A DNA stretch of 64,000 bases, from contig OZ038435.1 in NCBI GenBank assembly GCA_964036275.1, positions 2,046,001 to 2,110,000 of the forward strand. The letters run 5' to 3'. Both the position numbers and the translations under genes were made by a program. The notes beneath the pieces are model-generated. The model was not told where the DNA came from and did no database searches. It saw only the letters and a list, made by a program, of their open reading frames with translations. This document shows, piece by piece, positions 21,630 to 32,607 of this stretch (its first letter is position 1; each line of letters begins with the position of its first letter). The DNA comes from Litoditis marina (Eukaryota; Nematoda; Chromadorea; Rhabditida; Rhabditidae).

Positions 21630-23580
21630 GTTTTCTGTGTTTTCTCCAGAAAAAAATACAGCAAGAGGTGCAAAACTAGGTTGTAAAGTATGAAGAATAC
21701 AACGAAAAAAGGTCTTCTAACTGGTGTGAAGTCTCAGAAAATCTGAACACAGCCCTCTCGTCGCTCTGTTCCTTCCTGACCGAAATTTTCCGGATGTCTA
21801 TCAGTGAAATCCGAATCTCAGTGCTCTCTCGCTTTCGTTGCTGTAATTTGTATGCTGTTGAGCTCTTCAGGCGCGGGATTTCTCACACATCTCTTTGAAC
21901 CACAACGTTAACAGTTTTACACAAACAGATACGATATTAGACTGCTATACAACATCATCTAGATTTGCGATTAGTTCAAGAACTGTTGGTCATCTATTAG
22001 CGTGAACAATTAGCTAAACGTTTGATTTTCCAATAGAATAGAGTTATAGAGATTTCGTTCATAAAAAAGTTCGAGGTAGGTCAACGGAAACCAGCTATTT
22101 AGTCGCCTCTAATGGAAAGGCAGGATGGTACTGTGTATAGTTTCTCAGTTTCCGCTGTGTACAGACACATGTTGTCGATTCCAAAATTTGTCATTCATGC
22201 GATCGCAGTGGTATACTACACAAATAAAAAACTGAGCCAGTGTAGAGTATTCGACTCTTCGTAAAAACATTAAAAGGAAAAAAAAAACAGGACAAGATTA
22301 TCTTGCGGTTGTGATATTGATACGGTAGCTAAATTAGAACATTTGTCAGAATAGTCGCTTTAGTATAGAATGTATACAACATTATTTTACCTTTTTCTAT
22401 GTTATTTTCACCATTCTCTTTTTGGCAACCTTTCACGTTTCAAACTTTCGTTCCGTTATTAAACACTGTGTAATAAATATTCGATTTGATTCGATTTGAT
22501 TTGATGCTCTGTTTCACCAATCGATGTCCTTCTACAGTAATCCGTAAAATGTTCAGAAGGCTTTTTCTAATAAATAATTTATTATCTTGATTTCAAACTT
22601 TTAGAGTTTGTATTACTAAAGGTTCAGAAGGCACTACTACAATTTGGCGAACATTCAAAATGCCAACATACCAAACTTTGACCTGAAAATTTGAACATAC
22701 TACTGTAGATGGTCATAGGTCAGTGGAACAAACTCTAAGCGCCCAGCTAACAGTTTCTTGTTCGCAGGCTCGATTCCAACGAGAGAAAGTTTTTTTAACG
22801 TTCGACAACTACTGTAATAGTGCAGTTATACCTTTCCACTCTTCTATACTGTTAGTCAATTGCACAGTCACGTGAAACATGTTAAACACAGCAGTACTCA
22901 GGGACATGCAATGAAAAAGTGCATGATTCCTCATTAGAATGCTAACTTCACTTGAATATTCGATTTACTTCTAGTACACGGTGTCCCATTCTCGATTCAG
23001 ATCAATTGCAGCATCAAAAAAAAACTGAGCCAGTGTAGAGTATTCGACTCTTCGTAAAAAGATTAAAAGGAAAAAAAACGAGACAAGATTATCTTGAAAA
23101 CATAGTCAGAGTTAATGCTAATTGCTCTTGGCGTTGTTTGATTCATTGAGATTCCAAGAAGGAAATTATGCCCAATATAAGTTAAGGAAATTATGCTCAA
23201 TATAAGTTTAGAAATAAACCATTTTCTAATAAATCAAACAATTTCTAAAATACAAATCTCAATCAATCGTTAAGTAGAATAAAAAAAAAGAAATTCAAAA
23301 ACATGTTGAGTATTCAAACAACAGCCTGTATACATATATTTAAATCTCAAATCATAATTTTCTACTAAGTAGTGTAGTGATTGTTGAAATCTCATGAACA
23401 ATACTTCGAGTTCGGCCCGAAACTTTCAGTGAGAAACAATTCATGAGGCAGACACCACCACAAAACGTTTGGCTAAACGGGAAATGGTCGTTTTCCAGTT
23501 TGCGTTTCCGCGTTTTTCGGTTTTCGAGCTCGGAAAACCGAGAATTGACGGGGAATTCGTGGAAACGCGGAGGAAACTGC
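21630..23580. other. Intergenic region with repeat fragments
   Basis: No gene supported. It holds two pieces of the tRNA-related family A: a head part at about 22095-22205 and a B-box part at about 22745-22830, CAGGCTCGATTCC. A MITE of the CACGTGAAACATGTT family lies at about 22845-22985. An 80-bp direct duplication (ACTGAGCCAGTGTAGAGTAT through the following A-rich tract) occurs at 22230-22305 and 23022-23095. Confidence 0.6.
22845..22985 (+). repeat. CACGTGAAACATGTT MITE family, copy 1
   Basis: About 130-140 bp with ends near ATACTGTTAGTCAATTGCAC and the complement-like CTAGTAC. The core words CAGTCACGTGAAACATGTTA and TTAGAATGCTAACTT are shared with copies at about 43313-43450 (minus), 53389-53520, 55738-55872 and 59488-59617. 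Non-coding. Confidence 0.8.
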
Positions 23581-23581
23581 G

Positions 23582-23589
23582 TATATAAG
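23582..23589 (+). promoter_or_regulatory. TATA box of the sperm gene, copy 1
   Basis: TATATAAG, 45 nt of spacer before the ATG at 23635. The inverted duplicate has TATAAAAG with nearly the same spacing (44 nt), and the MSP pseudogene has TATAAAAG a few bases closer to its ATG. Confidence 0.75.
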
Positions 23590-23634
23590 AGAGGTGCGGG
23601 TGCTTTCCCCATCATTCGTTGTTCCTGCTTCGAC

Positions 23635-24212
23635 ATGGCTTCCCTGACCGCCGACCCTCCCGCATGCTCCGTCCCCGCTGCCGGAGGAGCCTCCACCCAC
23701 CAACTCACCAATCCCGGAGCGGAGAGACTCGCCTTCAAGGTACTAACCATGTCTCTCTTTCTCTTTTCATTCTCTCAATATATTCCTGTCTCTCAAGATA
23801 CAACTCAGCGAAACTTGCTCTTTTCAGCATTTTTCAGTAGATACATTTTCTGCAAGTTTTCACAATTTATCACCTAAAAGACTCTAGGAAGTTCTTTCTC
23901 GAGTCTTGCAAACTGCAATCTGCTTGCCTAGCTTGAATTGTTTTCCAGCTGTCAGATGACCCGCTTTCAACTACTTATTTCCAGGTCAAGTCCTCGAACA
24001 ACAACGACTACACTGTCAAGCCAGTGTTCGGTTTCGTTGAGGCCGGAGCAGCTGCTCCCCTCGAGGTGACCCGCAAGGCTGGAGCTCCCAAGGAGGACAA
24101 GCTGGTCATCCAGTTCGCCGTCGTGGCCGCCGACGCCGCCGACGCCACCGCCGCTTTCAACGCCGCCACTCCCGCCGGAACCATCACCATTCCCCTCTCC
24201 GCCACCGCATAG
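23635..24212 (+). CDS. MSP-domain sperm protein (ssp/msd type), copy 1
   Basis: Two exons (23635-23739 and 23985-24212) with a 245-bp intron encode 110 residues and a TAG stop. The protein is a single small MSP-fold domain: N-terminal ADPPACSVPAAGG, the Asn-rich turn KSSNNNDYTVKPVFGFVE, the conserved GAPKEDKLVIQFA strand and a C-terminal PAGTITIPLSATA. These are hallmarks of the nematode sperm-specific SSP/MSD proteins, which are about 107-110 residues long. The family is made in developing sperm and is related to the major sperm protein cytoskeleton. Codon use is highly biased (GCC, GGA, AAG), indicating high expression. An inverted copy at 45601-46558 encodes an identical protein. I cannot choose between ssp and msd names, so no symbol is given. 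Confidence 0.93.
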
Positions 24213-24584
24213 ATGTATTTACATAAATGTTGGCTCCATCTTGTGTTTCATTTGTTGAATAACTCAAAAACAGTAAATAACAAAACCAGGTTGAAATGCA
24301 CCATTGACCATGCACCATGCAGACGATTCAATACACAATACATACAATATATTTTGTGCAATTTCATTATGAAAAACGAGGCTAAAATGAATTGCTTCGT
24401 TTGTTCCGTATTCAGTGTGAAAGAATTCTGAGAATTCGATTACTCGATACGAAATCCCTTGTCTATCGTAGAGAATCTATTCATTTAGCTTATTTATAGA
24501 GCTTATTTCGTGTAGTATCATCTATTTTGGTAATCTATAAGTATTCATTCACACCACGAACATGCATTTTGTGCTATTTGAACA

Positions 24585-24765
24585 GGCGGCGTAGCTATCT
24601 CTCAAAAAAACGCTCGTTATCTCATGAGATTCTATTCTACAACACTCTCATAAGTTCACTCTCATGAGTTCACGAATAACTCTCATGACTCAAGAATGAC
24701 GAGAACGTATCTCATGAGAAACTCATTTGAACCTCTCATAAGATTGGAGGGATTACTACGCCGCC
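24585..24765. repeat. CTCATGAG-rich MITE, copy 2
   Basis: Terminal repeats GGCGGCGTAGC and GCTACGCCGCC-like, with internal CTCATGAG words. It is separated by a single T from the next copy, so the two were inserted side by side or arose by duplication. Confidence 0.85.
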
Positions 24766-24766
24766 T

Positions 24767-24943
24767 GGTGGCGTAGCAATCCCTCGAAAACCTCATGAAA
24801 TACCTCATGAGCTATTCGTATGAGCTTCTAATGAGTATCTATTGATTTCTATGCTACAACATTTAGACTTCACATGTAGCTCATGAGGTATCTCATGAGA
24901 AACTCATATTAAGATCTCATGAGATTGGAGGAATTGCTACGCC
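24767..24943. repeat. CTCATGAG-rich MITE, copy 3
   Basis: Begins GGTGGCGTAGCAATCCCTC, ends TGCTACGCC, with the same interior as copy 2, giving a tandem arrangement of two palindromic elements. Confidence 0.85.
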
Positions 24944-25091
24944 TATGCAAAAAGAGCCTTTCATTTTCACTTGGGAACTTTGAAATAGGATCGTTAGTGG
25001 AAAATTGTGTTCCTGTTCTCCTTTAGTTCTGACTCATTATTCTCAATTCGAATTCCGATGAACAATCAGCTTGCCTCTAGACACAGTACGC

Positions 25092-25282
25092 AAATAGTTG
25101 TTGCCAACGGAAAGGCGGGAGGGTACTGTTTACCTCACTTTCCGCTGTGTACGTACACATGTCCTTGATTCCAAGGCCTGCCCAGTGCCGTGCTCTATTA
25201 GCGCAGTAGCTTGCGCCCTTCCTTTGCTCGCAGGTTCGATTCTGGCAAGAGAAGAGAAACTCTTAACCTGGCACTCACTATA
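25092..25282 (+). mobile_element. tRNA-related SINE/MITE family A, copy 2
   Basis: Same element as 7541-7736, plus orientation. The head contains CCAACGGAAAGGCGGGAGGG, the D-arm-like TTAGCGCAGTAGCTTGCGC, then the B box CAGGTTCGATTCTGG, and the end GGCACTCACTATA. Confidence 0.85.
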
Positions 25283-26293
25283 ATTTTCAATTCAACTGGG
25301 TTCACAAACTTCGTAAGTCACGTTTTATGTCGATATCGAAACATGGCGTAGGTTTAGTCACTTCACATTCAGTCACTCACACACACAATCACTAGTTGTC
25401 AGAGGAATAGCTACCGTTGCGAAATGTATGGTGCTCAGAACTCGTACATCGACTGTTACAGTGGGCAATATGATACTTTACAAGCTGTTAATCAACACAC
25501 GTATCACTTTTTTCTCGCAAAATCATAATTGAAAAATATAATTGAATTTTATGGAACTTTTATTCTTAATCCAAACTTTTATTCTGAATCACTTCACATG
25601 GGCTGGTTGTATACTTTGGCCAGTTTTTTGTACCTGGAAAATCCATGAATGTATAACACTTGCTGTACTTTTATCTCAATGCATGCAAGAATTTATGGAA
25701 TTTGACTGAATAACAACGGGATCAAACTACACACACATCAAGTGGCGTGCCAAACATGCCCCGTTACGCAAAATTTTTCAGCCTGACTTATAGTTTTATC
25801 TATTTTTCTTTTCCATTTTAATCTTAGCTTGTTATTCTCCTATATTTTAATGTTTCGCCGATTACACTCTCAAAGTAATCAAGTAGGCGGTATATTTACA
25901 AATCGTGAGTCGGCACAAAAATACTTTTGAACCAAATTGGTATCGCTATTTGCAGCTTTTCCAAATTTTAATATAACAGAAAAGGAGAGTATTTCGAGAT
26001 TTCCCAGTTAATTTCTTGTTTACAACAAGAAATTAACAAGAAATTGAAAGCGAGAAAAGCCGCCTTAGATTGTATATTAACAACTTAGCAACACGACGAA
26101 TTTGACCTCTACCCTCCACAAACTGTGTTTTCGACAGATAAATTGAAAGTAAGAATCTTCTTAAATGATTTTCTTAAATGACGTAAATAATCGATCATTG
26201 AACTTGTTGTTCAAATTATCATTATTCCGAGAACAATACATTTCTGAGTACGGTAAAAAAAAGTTGAATACGAAAAAATCAAAGAAACGAACT

Positions 26294-26453
26294 TCAAGGC
26301 CATGTTCTTTGGCGACCTTCGACGCGTTCAATTTCATGAACAAAAAAAGGCGTCAAAGGCTTATACGTTTTGATGTCATTGGAAGGTGGAGAACTGGCCA
26401 TTTCTGCTGCGATGTGACTTAGGAGGTGGGACCGACTCAGCTCGACTTTTATA
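26294..26453 (-). pseudogene. Possible sperm-gene remnant with TATA box
   Basis: On the minus strand a TATAAAAG (26446-26453) stands 44 nt from an ATG at 26401, the same spacing as the second sperm gene copy. The ATG opens a 35-codon frame starting MASSPPSNDIKT. The start loosely recalls MSP N-termini (Ala-Gln/Ser, Pro-Pro, Asp-Ile-x-Thr), but no MSP core follows. A poly-T run may have shifted the frame. It could instead be a short unrelated gene; homology is weak. Confidence 0.3.
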
Positions 26454-27152
26454 CTCTCTCTTTTCTCGTACATTTTCGATTGAGATTGAACCATGTTAAC
26501 GAGAGCGGAGACTTAACTAACTGTGCAAACTTCAAATTTTTCCGGACATAAAACCAGTTTAGCCCAAGAGAACTTGTTTTTTTTTGTTTTGAGTGAAAAG
26601 CAGAGTTGCTCATCAACGAACATTATGACGTCATCCGAGTACTTGAGAACAAAATTTTTTCAAAATCTGAAAATTGACTGAAAGAAGCAGCTCTGCCAAC
26701 ACTTTTGTATCCCGTCTTTTTGGTCTTATGTTCGTATGTTATGTTTTTGGTCTTATGTTTTGGTCTTATGTTCATATGTTCGCTGAACATAAGGTTCATT
26801 CAATTTTTCTCCTTGAAAAGGTGTAGTTTCAATTAATGGCTCAGCTTTGAACAAATGACCCTTTTCTCAAAACTATCGACTTATTCAAACTATCAGTCTC
26901 AGAAGCTCTTCACATTTGTTTCATACAACAATTCTTCACTCTACGATTCTACAATCGTTGGAACAGGTATGCGTGTTGTTTCTCTTTTTAAATGTATCGC
27001 AGGTTTAATATTTCTCATGTTTACTCGTGATTTTTCTCTGCAGAAGGGCAGGTAACTTTTTCAAACACCATAACTCAAATTGTTTATTTTTTCCTGTTGA
27101 ACTGTTGCTGAATTGAGGTGGATTACAAATGAAGAACAATACAAAATATTAT

Positions 27153-27920
27153 TTATGTAAAAGTCTTTAAAGGTTTCTTGTTGCCTTCGTGGAACCACTC
27201 CCTGCGGAACTGCTTGGGAGGTCCATCAGAGGTGTTGGTCCACTTGATGGTGATACGGTCGTTGTTGGCGTCCTTCTGTCCGTAGGCGAAGGCGTCGCGA
27301 GACACAGCATGAGGGTGGCCTCCTTGAGGTCGAGCTTCCGGGGTCAATGTCAAGACGCTTCATGTTGGTCGCCTTGATGGCTCATCAAATACGGCGACAA
27401 GAAGTGCTGGTGATCTGGAAGTAACACTATAGTTAAGTACAATAAGTGAACGACGTGGTTTACAGTATGCTATCTCATTGACCTTACAGTATAAATGGAA
27501 AGTAGGCTGAAGTTGCTCATGACAGAACATACGAACTACCACTGTATATGCGACAAACTCTCTAACTCAAATAAAAATCGCTGTCAAGTAAATAAACTAT
27601 TGAACAGTACTGCCTATGACCTCCCCCATAAAGTAGTAGTGTATATGCAACGAACTATGAAATAGTACTGAACAAAGTTGGATTATCTCTAAAGAAAATA
27701 TAAAAATTACTGAAAACTATATTTGTAGCTAGTGTATATCGTTACTGAAGAGTGTGTGAATTGAACCAAACATTTACAAACTACAAACCGTTAGTACAAC
27801 ATGTGGACACAACCAAAATGTACCTCGATGTGATAGGTGTGCTCATCATTGTAGGGGCGTTGAAGATGATATTCGTGCGGTGTTGGTGTTGATGATTTCG
27901 GGAGGTACGGATTGGACCAT
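27153..27920 (-). pseudogene. Major sperm protein (MSP) pseudogene
   Basis: Minus strand. Exon-like block 27824-27920 starts with MVQSVPPE and, after a shift, reads APYNDEHTYHIE, as in MSP residues 1-34. A 409-bp interruption with acceptable splice sites follows, then block 27153-27414. This has the MSP region [11 protein letters not shown] with two in-frame stops where Gly-Tyr-Gly is expected, a shift around LDLKEAT, and the intact stretch [20 protein letters not shown] through KQFRREWF. The last residues (normally a basic tail ending in Tyr-Asn-Pro) are replaced by an unrelated ending. At least three frameshifts and two stops make it non-functional. The parent family polymerises to drive crawling of nematode sperm. 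Confidence 0.9.
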
Positions 27921-27957
27921 AGCTGGCACGGTTTGAACTGCAAATGGCAGCAGTCGG

Positions 27958-27965
27958 CTTTTATA
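27958..27965 (-). promoter_or_regulatory. TATA box upstream of the MSP pseudogene
   Basis: TATAAAAG on the minus strand, 37 nt from the relic ATG at 27920. Retention of the sperm-type promoter suggests that the copy arose by DNA duplication and not by retroposition. Confidence 0.55.
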
Positions 27966-27969
27966 CCCG

Positions 27970-28980
27970 TAAAACAGAATACAAAGGACAAGACTCCAGA
28001 CCACGGCTTACGTTTTGAAAACCTGTCCAAACTCAGAACGTGCCGAATGAAAACTGAACGCTTGCAACCTGTCAAGATTTTCGGGTTTCTTTTCTGGCTA
28101 CTTTCAGTTTGGCACGTTCCAAACGAGTCTTGGTTCTTCAAGTCCAAGTGATTCAACTGACAAAATACCAGATGAGACAAATGAGGGTTTAATTGAATCA
28201 AAAAATGCAACAGTTTTTATGAAAGTGGGCGACTGGACACATGACCGCAAAGTCGAAAATCAGACACATTCCGTCATCAGATGTTTTTCGTCGTTTTTTT
28301 CACTAATTCTCACTTCACTGCATTTCACAATTGAAAAAGTCCATTTTATTTAATAGAAAATGGCATAAAAAAATCATAATTGGTGGCAAAAGTGGAAACG
28401 TCAATGGACAGTTTGCCCCGTTTTCAAAGTGGAAGGTTGGCATAATTGTGAACTAACCGTTTTGTAGTCAATACAACTGAGAAATTTCGACTGAAGAGCA
28501 GTACGATCACACTACAAACACAGTGGAATAGTTGAACAACCACCGGATAAGCGAAAAGATTGAATCCCATATGAATCTCATGTAGTTTCAGTTACTTTGC
28601 GAACAGCGCTGTAAAATAATGTAACTCTCACTTTTTATCGTGTACAAATCTTCTACTTCATTGTTTTTCATTAATACAACGGTTACTGAGCTGAAACTCC
28701 GTGTGTTTTCACACGATTCTAACTGGGTTCAAAGAAAAGACTTCTCCTGCTTATTGCTGGAATCCCACGAGAATTGATGTGACGTGAACGGAAGTGGTGT
28801 TATCAGTTGATTTTCATTCTAATGGATGCAGCTAGAATATATGTCTGAATCTCAGTTTGATCTTTATACACGGCATTGTTCATGAACTGATAAATCACCG
28901 AATCGAACTACAATCACAGTGGGATGGGGCAACAAATCTCGTAGTTTTGGCTCAGACAATTCCTTGCCAATTAGCGAGCC
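27970..28980. other. Intergenic region, no gene seen
   Basis: AT-rich sequence containing two partial copies of the TTTGTAGTTTGATC palindromic repeat family (about 28505-28525 and 28903-28925). Nothing else is supported. Confidence 0.5.
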
Positions 28981-28981
28981 A

Positions 28982-30108
28982 TCGTGCGCAGCGCGCGCGC
29001 TGCGCAGATTAGTTTTTGTTCAAAGGTCTGCAGACATTACAAAACAGATTATTACAATTTTCTTCAAAGTACGTCGACCATTTTCTTAGATTTTTGCATG
29101 AATCACTGAAGGGCAACACGTCTACAAGACACTAAGTTCACGTTCCAAGTAGAATTTATTGAGAGGAGTTAGAGGGTCCAACGTCTCGCAAAAATGGCTT
29201 CCGTGCGGGGCGGCGGCGGCGGCGGCGCCGGCGACAAAAGTGTCCGCCTCCTCAAATCTCGGCATAGTTTCCCACAAAATTAACTTATTCAAAAAATACT
29301 TACATCATTGAAAAGCTCTAAAAAAGTTGAGGTATACGTATTTTCCAGGTATGTCTGAAATTTGAATATTACGTGTGAGAGAGCCGAAAATGGTCTCGCA
29401 AAAAATCATGGATAGACCGGTTTCGTGAAAATAAAAATGAAAGAAGAGTTTAACGTGTAGTAGGAAGACGTTTTCCAATGAAGAACTCATGACAGGCGGG
29501 TACAGCTTGGTTTTCACTCCTATTCACATGTCTGATTGGCGGATTGGATAAACGCTCTATTCACGCACGGCGAACGAAGGTTCGATTCCTGCCTGGAGTC
29601 TAGAGTGGGGAATTTGCTATCACTTGAACGAGGTTACAACTCCAGCAAACGTTCTGCACTACGGCACGGTTTAAAACTCCAATAGAAAAACATAACATTC
29701 CTTGTTTAGCTTATTGTTCAAAAATATCATTTTTTATAAAAAATGACCGTTACTTCGTAACCATAGAAAAAGAGTTCAATTAGTATAAAAAACGAGTGTA
29801 AAGAAAGTAAAGATTAGTTTTGGATAAATATGTACAAGAAATATAAAAGAAGTCCAATAAAAATATTTTGAGGAAAATGCTAATCTCGCCTCTCTTGAAA
29901 ACAGCGGAGTATAAGCTAGATTATTGTGAGTCGCAGTCAGAAGTTTTCTTCCGACAACTAAAAACTAGGTATCCTTTTTTTGAAATTCTGAACCGAGCGA
30001 GATTAGAGTTTTCCTCAAAATATTTTTATTGGACTTCTTTTATATTTCTTGTACATATTTATCCAAAACTAATCTTTACTTTCTTTACACTCGTTTTTTA
30101 TACTAATT
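28982..30108. mobile_element. 1.1-kb dispersed element, copy 1
   Basis: Nearly identical over its whole length to 54411-55527. It opens with a GC palindrome (GCGCAGCGCGCGCGCTGCGC) and AGATTAGTTTTTGTTCAAAG. A GGC-repeat stretch lies near 29212-29230. A tRNA-like segment with D-arm GGATTGGATAAACGC and B box GGTTCGATTCC lies at 29531-29600. The 3' part is a large hairpin: the arm starting GTATAAAAAACGAGTGTAAA at about 29780 is complemented at about 29997-30106. No long protein is encoded. Class unknown; it is non-autonomous. Confidence 0.8.
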
Positions 30109-30311
30109 TTTCTAGCGTTCTCGACGACAGAGTCTGCAGGTCAAAAAGACGACGATGTCTCAGACTGTCTGCGACCTAATGGACCTGACCTAGTGAAAAA
30201 CCGCCTGAAAGTTTTGGTGACACGTTGCCGAAGTCTCAGTGGGAATGACGGGAACTGTACAATACTTGAGAAACAGTGCGCAAAAGAGACGTAATTTGGG
30301 AGCAGAGTGCT

Positions 30312-30400
30312 GGCGGCGTAGCAATCCCTCCAATTTCATAAGATGTTCATATGAGTTTCTCATGAGACACCTCATGAGCTGTTCGTGAATGATCAATGCT
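30312..30400 (+). repeat. CTCATGAG-rich MITE, half copy
   Basis: One terminal repeat (GGCGGCGTAGCAATCCCTCC) and the adjacent CTCATGAG-bearing interior. The second half is missing. Confidence 0.75.
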
Positions 30401-30467
30401 GTAGCATAGTAATGAATAGAATCTCAATAGAAACTTATGCTAACAGGTATCTAAAACACCATTCAAA

Positions 30468-30791
30468 AAGAACAAAAATTATGTATTTGGCCATAACTAT
30501 TTTTAGTTCAATCATGATAGGATCATTTTTTGGAAATGATTCACTGTCTTGATTACTGTTTTTCAAAGGTTATCTTATCTACTAAAGTGATCGACATTTA
30601 ATTTAAGTATTACCAATGTGAATTTCTGAAAGTTAATTTTAAAAAGTACAATGATATGTAATCGCTAAATATGTTGTTAGTAAAGTTTTTATATCAATTT
30701 TCTGAAGGTAATCTTAAGAAAATGCCTATGAGAAAATGTACAAATTTTAAACTGAATGATTTAGTTTTTTTTTAATTGAATGATATTAAAT
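30468..30791. repeat. 324-bp direct repeat, left (giant target duplication)
   Basis: Identical by eye to 31696-32019 at a constant offset of 1228 bp. The pair exactly flanks the ORF1-only retroelement between them, so it is best read as a very long target-site duplication. Confidence 0.9.
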
Positions 30792-31695
30792 CCTTCCATT
30801 CGGGTCTGTTCGTCTGCCCGGGTCGGTCGGTCGCTCTATTGATTATGGGCCCGTCCACCACCCCAATCAACAACAAAAAAGTTTCAATCCGTGATCATGG
30901 AAAGAAACTGGACCTTATTCTGGATCTTCTGAAAGAAACCCGTGCTCAGCAAGAAGAACTGAAGAAGAATCTGCCGTCAATCATCACCGAACAACTTCAA
31001 CGTCACCAGAATCAACGCAAATTGGTCATCCACGGATTCCCGGAGGATGCCACCAGGGATCAGGTCAGTAAGATTTTTTCCCTGGTTGGTATTCCATCCG
31101 AAGCCGTTGTTCTCCTTCATCATTTGGGCAAGCCACGTACTGATGGTTCTCTAAGACCACTTTGCGTGGAAATCGCCAAATTCGCCAAATTCCCTCATTT
31201 AAAAACTCTTTCTACTATGATGAGTTCGATTGCTGCCTATTCGAATCACAGCATCCGGAAAATGGAAACTCCTCAAGAACGTCGTGAAGGTTTTCTCGCG
31301 AGAAAAGCCAAACGTGACCTGTCAATGCCGCCCGCTGATCAAACTACAAATGCCGCGCCAGTTCAAGTGCCAATGGACCAGACTACAATGACCTCTCCAG
31401 TCGAAGAAACTAGACATTCGCAAGTGAACAATTCTCACTCAAATGATACCAATCAAAGTTCCTTTGTTGATCTTGATACTTCTCCAAAGAAAGAAGAAGT
31501 TCCTAATTATGTCAATGTAATGCATGAGATGGTGGCTTATATGGAAGCAAATGGTTTTTGATGTTATGTATATTGATACTATGTGATGTTCCTCATCGAC
31601 ATTTAGATTTGGCCTTTAACTTTAACTTGATTTTCCATCTTATTTCATTATTGTATCACACGCCTTGTTTGCGTAATAAATTCATTCATTCATTC
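30792..31695 (+). mobile_element. ORF1-only non-LTR retroelement
   Basis: 904-bp insertion starting CCTTCCATTCGGGTCTGTTC. It has one intact frame and a 3' end AATAAATTCATTCATTCATTC, i.e. an (ATTC)n tail typical of some LINE clades. No reverse transcriptase is present in or around it, so it would need proteins in trans. The identical flanking repeats imply a recent insertion. Confidence 0.8.
30845..31561 (+). CDS. LINE ORF1-like protein, 238 aa
   Basis: Intact single-exon frame. I start it at the ATG at 30845 because the upstream ATG lies inside the flanking duplication and belongs to the target DNA. Residues 10-60 form a charged, coiled-coil-like helix (KLDILD-type heptads, KETRAQQEELKKNLPSI). 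It is followed by RKLVIHGFPED, the characteristic opening of the RNA-binding ORF1 domain of L1/CR1-like elements, and a Lys/Arg-rich segment (ERREGFLARKAKRD). The last 80 residues are Ser/Thr/Asn-rich and probably disordered. Expected role: RNA binding and particle assembly for retrotransposition. It lacks a zinc knuckle. Confidence 0.75.
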   Translation: MGPSTTPINNKKVSIRDHGKKLDLILDLLKETRAQQEELKKNLPSIITEQLQRHQNQRKLVIHGFPEDATRDQVSKIFSLVGIPSEAVVLLHHLGKPRTDGSLRPLCVEIAKFAKFPHLKTLSTMMSSIAAYSNHSIRKMETPQERREGFLARKAKRDLSMPPADQTTNAAPVQVPMDQTTMTSPVEETRHSQVNNSHSNDTNQSSFVDLDTSPKKEEVPNYVNVMHEMVAYMEANGF

Positions 31696-32019
31696 AAGAA
31701 CAAAAATTATGTATTTGGCCATAACTATTTTTAGTTCAATCATGATAGGATCATTTTTTGGAAATGATTCACTGTCTTGATTACTGTTTTTCAAAGGTTA
31801 TCTTATCTACTAAAGTGATCGACATTTAATTTAAGTATTACCAATGTGAATTTCTGAAAGTTAATTTTAAAAAGTACAATGATATGTAATCGCTAAATAT
31901 GTTGTTAGTAAAGTTTTTATATCAATTTTCTGAAGGTAATCTTAAGAAAATGCCTATGAGAAAATGTACAAATTTTAAACTGAATGATTTAGTTTTTTTT
32001 TAATTGAATGATATTAAAT
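31696..32019. repeat. 324-bp direct repeat, right
   Basis: Right partner of 30468-30791. It runs from AAGAACAAAAATTATGTATT to AATTGAATGATATTAAAT with no difference that I can detect. Confidence 0.9.
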
Positions 32020-32607
32020 AGCGATATCAAATTAATAATGTTATCAAAAAATATGTAAATCACCCTTTAGAACAGGAAAATAAACCTGTGAATTTTTCTA
32101 ACATTTCTCATACATGTTTTCAATCCTCCTACAAATAGTAAATACTGAGAGTAATTTGTAGTAACTGTGATAATTACGTGCTTACTATTCATCACCAATT
32201 CTACTTCAATGTAGTGTATCTTATTCTTCGCGTGACCCGACTAGGATGCAGTTACTTTTCCAGAGCCGCTCAACCGTTTGAAACACAACCGTTTGTATAC
32301 TGTGTTCCACCCATCCTTATACCTCTACAGTAACCCTTTCAAGATTCGGATGGCTGTATTTTCATGACTATCTCGTCTCTTCGATAAAAACCTTTGTGGT
32401 TTGTAGTAAAGAAGTAGCAGAACAAAGTACCCAGTATTTGAACACTTTTCACATATTTTTACATTTCAAAACTTTTCTCAGAAACTTCAGCATTGTAGGT
32501 GCATGCAGCAGACTGTAGCGCAAAACGTGAACAATCTACTCGTAAAAACGTACTGTAATCTCATGAAGAATTGTAGATTTGAGCTCGTTCTTCAAAACCG
32601 CTCCACA

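Larger units (their letters stand above)
24213..26290. other. Intergenic region with MITE pair and SINE
   Basis: The first 220 bp are shared, inverted, with the 3' flank of the second sperm gene copy (45380-45600). Two back-to-back CTCATGAG MITEs (24585-24943) and a family A element (25092-25282) follow. The rest is AT-rich without a supported gene. Confidence 0.65.

Noticed and set aside
29531..29600. Candidate tRNA gene in the 1.1-kb element (also 54949-55019)
   Set aside because: It has a B box and D-arm-like words, but I could not close acceptor and anticodon stems; treated as a tRNA-like part of the mobile element.
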